From Caldilineae bacterium (lineage in GTDB: Bacteria; Chloroflexota; Anaerolineae; J102): DNA of 5,504 nucleotides. Each line of letters starts with the position of its first letter. The first letter of the stretch is position 1. The stretch is taken from the NCBI GenBank assembly GCA_011176555.1, contig DUEF01000016.1, positions 10,715-16,218 of the forward strand, given 5' to 3'. This document shows positions 1 through 4,109 of this stretch, one piece after another. The notes beneath the pieces are model-generated. The model saw only the letters and a list, made by a program, of their open reading frames with translations. It did not search any database and was not told the origin of the DNA. The position numbers and the translations under genes are program-made.

Positions 1-369
1 CAGCGTCGAAGAGACGGTGCAGTAGCGCTCCTCGGCCAGCCACACGGCTCGCTCCATGAGTTTTTCGTCGATGTCGACGCTCTTGATGCGATAGATCAGA
101 TGGACGCTGGTGAAGGTCTTGGGCCAGTCCGGAATATGTTCGCCGATCACATCCACCTCGAAGGCTTCCACCTGTTTGCGACGTTTGAGCATCACCGCGA
201 TGATGGTTGTGCCCATGCAGCCGCCCAACGCGGCCAATAGAAGATGACTTGCTCCCATGGATTTTCCTTCGGGGTTGGGGCCGGTGATCCCCACCATGCC
301 TTCGCCATCTCGGTCAATAGCGATAAAATCTCTTTCTTTGTCCCAGACGACAGTCACTTGTTTAGTCAT
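1..369 (-). CDS. OsmC family peroxiredoxin-like protein, C-terminus cut by window edge
   Basis: Reading the minus strand from the ATG at 369-367 gives 123 uninterrupted codons to base 1, with no stop, so the gene continues off the left edge. The product starts MTKQVTVVWDKERDFIAIDR and carries the OsmC-fold core helix with the first conserved cysteine in LAALGGCMGTT (Cys51). The second conserved cysteine is Cys117 in AEERYCTVSS, next to the edge. In the family these two cysteines form the active site that reduces organic hydroperoxides, and the proteins are cytosolic dimers. Typical length is about 130-145 residues, so perhaps only 10-20 are missing. An AGGA at 385-382 lies 12 nt before the start, a rather long spacing for a ribosome binding site. 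The gene is divergent from the MetC-type lyase. The short form without a long N-terminal extension resembles YhfA/OsmC-like proteins more than Ohr, but the subfamily cannot be fixed from a partial sequence. Confidence 0.9.
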   Translation of the reverse strand, partial: MTKQVTVVWDKERDFIAIDRDGEGMVGITGPNPEGKSMGASHLLLAALGGCMGTTIIAVMLKRRKQVEAFEVDVIGEHIPDWPKTFTSVHLIYRIKSVDIDEKLMERAVWLAEERYCTVSSTL

Positions 370-422
370 AACGTTGTTTTTTCCTGTGAGATAGATTGGA
401 TTGACAATATGGTCGGGTTCAG

Positions 423-450
423 AGCATAGGAAACCCGGCAGTTAAGTCAA
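423..450 (-). promoter_or_regulatory. Candidate sigma-70-type promoter for the OsmC gene
   Basis: On the minus strand, TTGACT (450-445) is followed after 16 bp by TATGCT (428-423). These match the -35 and -10 consensus in 5 of 6 and 4 of 6 positions. Transcription would start near 416, giving a leader of about 47 nt before the ATG at 369. It is the best promoter-like pair in the OsmC/lyase intergenic region. Prediction by eye only. Confidence 0.5.
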
Positions 451-472
451 GATGTTGAACGCCAAGTATAAG
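442..472 (+). promoter_or_regulatory. Weak candidate promoter for the cystathionine beta-lyase gene
   Basis: A TATAAG hexamer (467-472) lies about 38 bp upstream of the lyase ATG and would give a leader of about 30 nt. The only -35-like element is TTAAGT at 442-447, with a long 19-bp spacer, so the pair is poor. It overlaps the -35 of the divergent OsmC promoter. No Shine-Dalgarno is visible before the ATG at 510, so the lyase transcript may have a short, SD-free leader. Confidence 0.2.
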
Positions 473-509
473 CAAAATCGGCCAGACCATCAAATACCAC
501 CGTGACGCC

Positions 510-1703
510 ATGAAAACATCCAGCCGTATTCTCCACGAGGGCGATGATCGCACCGCCCAGCAGGGCGCGGTCAATCCGCCCATTTTCCACACCTCCCTGT
601 TCACCTTTCCTTCCATGCGTGCGTTCCTCGACAGGAAAACCGCAGCCAGCCCCCACCACACCTACACGCGGGAAAGCAATCCCACCATCCAGGCGCTCGA
701 GCAAAAGATCGCTATGCTGGAAGGCGCTGAAGGCTGCATCGCCACGGCCTCGGGCATGGGGGCGATCACCGCCGCAATCCTGGCGGCGGTGCAAACAGGC
801 GACCACGCCCTGGTCGTGGATAGCTGTTACGGCCCCACCCGTGAATTTCTGGAAGCAGTGATGGCGGGTTTGGGCGTCGAAACCACTTACTATCATCCCG
901 ACCTGGATGATCTCTCCGACCTGTTGCGTCCAAACACCCGCCTGGTTTATCTCGAATCGCCCGGCAGCCATTCTTTTCAGATTCAGGATCTGGCTCGACT
1001 CAGCAAACAGGCGCGCTGGCACGGCGCCGTGACCATCGCCGACAATAGCTGGGCGACGCCACTCCACCAGCAGCCGCATCGCCTCGGCGTCGATGTCGTC
1101 GTTCATTCCGGCACCAAATACATCGCCGGGCACTCCGATGTGGTGGCGGGCTTGATCACAGTCGGGGGGAGCACCGAAGGTGGGGTGCTGCTCCAACGGG
1201 TGAGACAGGTGGCGATTTTGTTGGGCGCGACGTTGGGGCCCGCCGAGGCTTTTTTGGTGCAGCGCGGGCTGCGCACACTGCCTGTGCGTATGGCGCAATT
1301 GCAGGAAAATGGACTGATTGTCGCGCGCTGGCTGCAAGCGCACCCCAAAGTGCGCCGCGTTCTGCATCCCGGCCTGCCTGATTTCCCCCGCCATCACCTG
1401 GCAAAAAAGCAAATGTCGGGCTGGTCCAGCCTATTTGCTGTGGAACTCCACCCCCCTGCTGGCTCCAACCAGCGTCATCGTTTTGTCGATCAGTTACGCT
1501 TGTTCTCTATCGGCGTCAGTTGGGGCGGTTACGAAAGCCTGATCATCCCCCTTCTCGCCCGTACGCCGGCCATCGCCGCCCAACACCAACGCCTTGGCTT
1601 GAACGATGATTGCTACCGTCTGTCTATCGGTCTGGAAGATGTCGAAGACCTCATCGCTGACCTGGAACGGGGCTTGGCGCACTATCGGCTAGCGAGTTCG
1701 TAG
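510..1703 (+). CDS. metC: Cystathionine beta-lyase-type PLP enzyme (Cys/Met metabolism family)
   Basis: This 397-residue protein has the length and motif order of the Cys/Met-metabolism PLP enzymes (fold type I). PLP binding is shown by the Schiff-base lysine K203 in SGTKYIAGHSD, the pyridine-nitrogen aspartate D178 in IADNSW, the cofactor-stacking tyrosine Y107, and Y52/R54 in the YTRESNPT motif. The substrate side fits cystathionine beta-lyase: VNPPIFHTS near residues 21-29, LESPGS (148-153), SWGGYESL (337-344, with the Trp that E. coli MetC has where gamma-synthases usually have a different residue) and RLSIGLEDVEDLIADL (370-385) with carboxylate-binding R370. The expected reaction is cystathionine to homocysteine, pyruvate and ammonia in methionine synthesis, in the cytosol as a tetramer. 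Such enzymes often also act as cysteine desulfhydrases. The ATG at 510 is the only in-frame start after the stop at 456-458; it has no clear Shine-Dalgarno. The opposite-strand open frame at 447-1412 is a GC-rich shadow. Family assignment is firm; beta-lyase over gamma-synthase or gamma-lyase is probable. Confidence 0.9.
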   Translation: MKTSSRILHEGDDRTAQQGAVNPPIFHTSLFTFPSMRAFLDRKTAASPHHTYTRESNPTIQALEQKIAMLEGAEGCIATASGMGAITAAILAAVQTGDHALVVDSCYGPTREFLEAVMAGLGVETTYYHPDLDDLSDLLRPNTRLVYLESPGSHSFQIQDLARLSKQARWHGAVTIADNSWATPLHQQPHRLGVDVVVHSGTKYIAGHSDVVAGLITVGGSTEGGVLLQRVRQVAILLGATLGPAEAFLVQRGLRTLPVRMAQLQENGLIVARWLQAHPKVRRVLHPGLPDFPRHHLAKKQMSGWSSLFAVELHPPAGSNQRHRFVDQLRLFSIGVSWGGYESLIIPLLARTPAIAAQHQRLGLNDDCYRLSIGLEDVEDLIADLERGLAHYRLASS

Positions 1704-1725
1704 ATTTGGTGTCGCCCCGGAGTTG

Positions 1726-2400
1726 TTACTCTAGCGCCTTCGCCTGTTCCCAAACGCGCCGCAATGAGCGCACGTATGTAATGATTTCCGCCTGAGTCCA
1801 GGGCGCGCCTGGCTCCGGGCCGCAATCCACAATCACCGCAGCGGCGCCGGCCTGTGCGTGGGCGGTGATGTTATGCAAATGGACGCCGCTGCTGGGAATG
1901 AATTTGCAGTCAGGCAGCGCCGTACGCAGCTCCACGATGTGGGATGGCCCCAAAATGTCGACTGGAAACAGATGTTGAAGAGCGCGTCCGGCGGCAAGCG
2001 CTTCTTCGGCCTCATCCCGGACAAAAATGCCGGGTAAATAAGGGATCGCCAGGACTTGGGCGCGGGTGGAGGCTGCGTAATCGAAGTAAGGCGACACAAT
2101 GAACTGTGCGCCGGCATCCGCCACCATACTCACATCCAGCGTTGTGCAGATGTTGCTGGCCCCCACCAGCATGTGCTCGCCCCCCCGTTCTCGCAAAGCG
2201 GCAATGGCCTTCAACGTCTGCGAATTGGCATGGACGACCGCAATCGCGAAAATGGGTGACGCCAAAAGCGCATCTCCAATCTCCAAGATCTCGTCAGAAG
2301 GAAAGTCGCCATCGATTTGACCGATGACGCCCGCGTTTTGCAACTGCTGAACGGTTTCAGCATTGCCGATTTGGCCGGGATAGTGTGATGTAGTGGACAT
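1726..2400 (-). CDS. KDPG/KHG aldolase-fold protein lacking the usual catalytic lysine
   Basis: The 224-residue product matches the 2-keto-3-deoxy-6-phosphogluconate aldolase (Eda) TIM-barrel in order and spacing. LVGASNICTTLDVSMVADAG (78-97) stands for the family's VGAGTVL segment, AQFIVSPYFD (98-107) for AQFxxSPG, IPYLPGIFVRDEAEEALAAG (119-138) for IPxxPGxxTxxE, and LFPVD (144-148) for the segment after the catalytic lysine. FIPSSGVHLHN (167-177) stands for the PTGG phosphate-site strand. The active site is altered. The Schiff-base lysine position (K in KFFPA) is His143. The strand with the catalytic Glu and Arg (E45 and R49 in E. coli Eda) reads IFAIAVVHA, so both appear to be hydrophobic here. 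The PTGG glycine pair is PSSG, and the C-terminal GGSW is VDCGPEP. It is therefore unlikely to be a standard class I aldolase, and may bind a different ligand or use other chemistry. The frame is intact with no sign of decay. It converges on the lyase (22-bp gap) and is divergent from the membrane-protein gene. The ATG at 2400 lacks a clear Shine-Dalgarno. Confidence 0.8.
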   Translation of the reverse strand: MSTTSHYPGQIGNAETVQQLQNAGVIGQIDGDFPSDEILEIGDALLASPIFAIAVVHANSQTLKAIAALRERGGEHMLVGASNICTTLDVSMVADAGAQFIVSPYFDYAASTRAQVLAIPYLPGIFVRDEAEEALAAGRALQHLFPVDILGPSHIVELRTALPDCKFIPSSGVHLHNITAHAQAGAAAVIVDCGPEPGAPWTQAEIITYVRSLRRVWEQAKALE

Positions 2401-2468
2401 AGCCTGGGTGAGGGAAATGGCGCAGTGAACGCATGGATGCCTGGCGCAACGTCATTGCGTATCTTTGC

Positions 2469-2498
2469 TTGTCTCTTGCTCGGGAGAGAGTATACAAT
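2469..2498 (+). promoter_or_regulatory. Candidate promoter for the four-helix membrane protein gene
   Basis: TTGTCT (2469-2474) is separated by 18 bp from TACAAT (2493-2498), which differs from the -10 consensus at one base. An overlapping TATACA at 2491-2496 is an alternative -10 with a 16-bp spacer. Transcription would begin near 2505, about 50 nt before the ATG at 2555, placing the palindrome at 2521-2535 inside the leader. Confidence 0.45.
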
Positions 2499-2518
2499 GA
2501 TGCACAGATTCTTGAAAA
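2489..2518 (-). promoter_or_regulatory. Candidate divergent promoter for the aldolase-fold gene
   Basis: On the minus strand, TTTTCA (2518-2513) and TATACT (2494-2489) are spaced by 18 bp; the -10 matches consensus at five of six bases and the -35 at four. The -10 shares the self-complementary GTATAC (2490-2495) with the rightward promoter, so the two would be mutually exclusive or co-regulated. The resulting leader of about 80 nt contains a small inverted repeat, CGCAA (2445-2449) with TTGCG (2455-2459), whose role is unknown. Confidence 0.35.
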
Positions 2519-2520
2519 CC

Positions 2521-2535
2521 ACACCATCATGGTGT
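2521..2535. promoter_or_regulatory. Perfect 15-bp palindrome, candidate operator
   Basis: ACACCAT-C-ATGGTGT is a perfect 7-bp inverted repeat around one central base. It lies just downstream of the predicted rightward start point, next to the -35 of the leftward promoter, and 6 bp upstream of the ribosome binding site at 2542. Its position and exact symmetry suit a dimeric repressor. A weak RNA hairpin (six pairs, three-base loop) is the alternative. No regulator gene is visible in the window. Confidence 0.4.
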
Positions 2536-2541
2536 ACGAAC

Positions 2542-2548
2542 AAGGAGG
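2542..2548 (+). promoter_or_regulatory. Strong Shine-Dalgarno fixing the membrane protein start
   Basis: AAGGAGG lies six bases upstream of the ATG at 2555, the ideal spacing, and settles the start of the membrane protein. It is the only textbook ribosome binding site in the window. Confidence 0.85.
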
Positions 2549-2554
2549 CGTACG

Positions 2555-3082
2555 ATGTGGCATCCCGTCATTTTACTTCCATTTCCCCTATTCTGGCCCT
2601 TATTGCTCGCAACGTTCATCGTCATGGTTGCTTTTCAGTTCCTGGATCGCCCTTTGCGCACGTCCGCGGCCCCGAACGGCATCGTCTCCTTTGAGTTGGC
2701 GGGTAGTGTGGAAAAAGCGCGCGCCATGCTCGAGAGTTGGGATGAGCGGGCTCGTCTTTACACCGCATTAGGACTTGGTCTCGATTATCTGTTTATGCTG
2801 TTGTACGCTACGACGATCGCTCTGGCTTGTTTGTGGAGCGCCGATGTTTACGCGACGGCGGGATGGTTTCTGGCTGGTTGGGGCGGCCTGATGGCCTGGG
2901 GCGTCTGGCTGGCGGCCGTGCTGGATGGCATCGAGAACTATTCGCTATGGCGTTTGCTCAAGGGGCCGGTGGTCAAGCCGTGGCCCGGAATTGCGCGCTG
3001 GTGCGCCAGCATCAAGTTCGCCTTGATCGCCATTAGCATCCTCTATGCCGTGATTGGCGGGATCGTCTATGTTTTAGCGTGA
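2555..3082 (+). CDS. Four-helix integral membrane protein of unknown function
   Basis: This 175-residue protein has four predicted membrane helices at about residues 5-28, 70-94, 101-123 and 150-174. I do not recognise a named family. Features that look conserved rather than random are LDRPL (30-34) just after helix 1, APNGIVSFELAG (39-50), ESWDERA (60-66), the LGLDYLFMLLY stretch (74-84) opening helix 2, and LDGIENY (123-129) at the end of helix 3. The segment at about 30-68, between helices 1 and 2, is a soluble loop and could be the functional part. There is no transporter motif, enzyme signature or cleavable signal peptide; helix 1 is probably retained as an anchor. The start is fixed by the AAGGAGG at 2542-2548. 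The gene stands alone, with its own promoter region and a terminator-like hairpin after the stop codon. From the motif style I expect a conserved family with homologues in other bacteria, but I cannot assign a role. Confidence 0.85.
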   Translation: MWHPVILLPFPLFWPLLLATFIVMVAFQFLDRPLRTSAAPNGIVSFELAGSVEKARAMLESWDERARLYTALGLGLDYLFMLLYATTIALACLWSADVYATAGWFLAGWGGLMAWGVWLAAVLDGIENYSLWRLLKGPVVKPWPGIARWCASIKFALIAISILYAVIGGIVYVLA

Positions 3083-3090
3083 ATGATGCT

Positions 3091-3138
3091 CGCGTCATCC
3101 CGGGGATTTCTCCGCGCTGCACCTGTCGGAATGACGCG
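3091..3138. repeat. Possible dispersed palindromic (REP-like) intergenic element
   Basis: Read on the minus strand, the element begins CGCGTCATTCCGAC, has a purine-rich middle containing GCAGCGCGGAGAAATCC, and ends GGGATGACGCG. From memory, short intergenic repeats of the form GTCATTCCGA...GGAATC... are scattered in many copies through some bacterial genomes, including Chloroflexota, usually between convergent genes. Only one copy is in this window, so repetition itself cannot be seen here. Confidence 0.4.
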
Positions 3139-3144
3139 CTTTTT
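3091..3144 (+). terminator. Probable intrinsic terminator of the membrane protein gene
   Basis: The arms 3091-3102 (CGCGTCATCCCG) and 3127-3138 (CGGAATGACGCG) pair at 11 of 12 positions around a 24-base loop. They are followed by C and then five T residues (3140-3144). It begins eight bases after the stop of the membrane protein gene. The T run ends at the first base of the minus-strand stop codon of the convergent hydrolase gene. There is no matching T run in the leftward direction, so it looks one-directional. The long loop is unusual for a terminator and is better explained by the repeat entry. Confidence 0.55.
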
Positions 3145-4100
3145 CAGGACGTTCCCACCAATGCCCGCTCCACAATCCCGGTCATACAACCGATCCCGCC
3201 CGCGGCTTTCCCGATCTCGTCCGTTTCGGCGACAACGCAAGTAATGCCCGCCGCTTCATAAAAGGCCTGTGTTATGGGGTTGTCGGCCGACATCAGGATT
3301 TTACGCGGGCCCAGTGTGATGAAGTTGAGCGCCATTCCTCGTGTCACCTCCTCCTCATCCGGTGTGAAGAGCACGGTGTAGCCGTGTTCGCGCAGGGCCT
3401 GCACCGCGGCGAATGGCGTCCAGCCGGGCCGAGCGATAGCAAGATCACGGTCGGCAAAGCGCAATTCACCCATCAGGTGCATCGATCCATAAGGAAGCCC
3501 GACCTGAATCACATCGACGCCCAATTCCGCCAAAACGCTCGCTACTTGATCCGCTCCTTCTTGGTTCGTGCGCAAGCCGGTGGCCAACAGGACGGTGCGT
3601 TCATCCAGCCAGGCGGCGTCGGCGCCTTCAAATACGCCGTTTCCCCGCACCGTTTTCAAGATTGGTATGCCCAAATCCGCCAGACGCCGCGCCACATGAC
3701 ATTCTTCTCCCGCCCGCACGGTGGATGCAGGCCGACCTACAATGGCCCCTTCCGGCGTCATGAACATCAGGTCAGCGACAAAAAGCAGGTTCGGGGGCGG
3801 TGTGCGCGCGGGGTTGACGTAATCAACTGTTACGCCATGCTCTCGCAGCGTCCGGGCAATGCCATCATGTTGGCCGCGGACCGACGTTGTATCCAAAGGC
3901 TCCAGCATGTACACGGCTTCAGGCGATGCCAGATCGTCCAACTCCTCGCCTGGACGATGCAATAAAACCGCCTTCAGCGGCGACCATTCGCTATCTATCC
4001 CGCACGCGTGCCACAAGCGCCCGATTTCATCTTGCAGCGAAGTGAGTCGCGGTGACCATCCCTTGCCGCCGTAAGCGGATGGTGTGTGTTGTTTTGACAT
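3144..4100 (-). CDS. Amidinotransferase-fold hydrolase (DDAH / arginine deiminase superfamily)
   Basis: This 318-residue protein has the pentein (amidinotransferase) fold motifs in order: WSPLKAVLLHRPGEE (39-53), PPNLLFVADLMF (102-113), GRPAS.VR (122-129), FEGADAAWL (157-165), GLRTNQEGA (175-183), LPYGSMHLMGELRF (202-215), RGMALNFITLGPRKILM (254-270) and AGGIGCMTG (300-308). The expected triad is complete: Glu158 (FEGAD), His208 (MHLMG) and nucleophilic Cys305 (GGIGC). Members attack the guanidinium carbon of arginine-like substrates through a thiouronium intermediate, yielding citrulline-type or released-amine products in the cytosol. The substrate is open: dimethylarginine, arginine or another guanidino compound. 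The conserved (F)xRD motif reads FVAD, with Ala109 in place of Arg. The gene follows the SH3b-propeller gene by 9 bp on the same strand, so the two are probably co-transcribed. No Shine-Dalgarno is seen; the bases before the ATG read CTCCTCTT, so translational coupling is likely. It is shorter than full arginine deiminase (about 400 residues) and closer in size to DDAH. Confidence 0.85.
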   Translation of the reverse strand: MSKQHTPSAYGGKGWSPRLTSLQDEIGRLWHACGIDSEWSPLKAVLLHRPGEELDDLASPEAVYMLEPLDTTSVRGQHDGIARTLREHGVTVDYVNPARTPPPNLLFVADLMFMTPEGAIVGRPASTVRAGEECHVARRLADLGIPILKTVRGNGVFEGADAAWLDERTVLLATGLRTNQEGADQVASVLAELGVDVIQVGLPYGSMHLMGELRFADRDLAIARPGWTPFAAVQALREHGYTVLFTPDEEEVTRGMALNFITLGPRKILMSADNPITQAFYEAAGITCVVAETDEIGKAAGGIGCMTGIVERALVGTS

Positions 4101-4109
4101 AAGAGGAGT

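Noticed and set aside
244..429. Plus-strand small open frame overlapping the OsmC gene start
   Set aside because: It lies antisense to the conserved OsmC N-terminus and its promoter, with no ribosome binding site or recognisable sequence.
401..430. Perfect TTGACA (401-406) on the plus strand as a -35 for the lyase gene
   Set aside because: At 16-18 bp downstream there is only GCATAG or CATAGG, with at most three of six matches to a -10, so no usable promoter pair is formed.
370..509. Riboswitch or attenuator controlling methionine genes upstream of the lyase
   Set aside because: The gap is only 140 bp, shows no SAM-riboswitch-like stem arrangement or terminator hairpin, and is mostly taken up by the OsmC promoter and leader.
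447..1412. Long minus-strand open frame (321 codons) opposite the cystathionine beta-lyase gene
   Set aside because: It is antisense to a clearly identified enzyme, its translation is rich in Gln, His, Arg and Gly with no recognisable domain, and GC-rich codon use produces such shadows.
1704..1725. Terminator between the convergent lyase and aldolase-fold genes
   Set aside because: The 22-bp gap has no inverted repeat followed by a T run in either direction.
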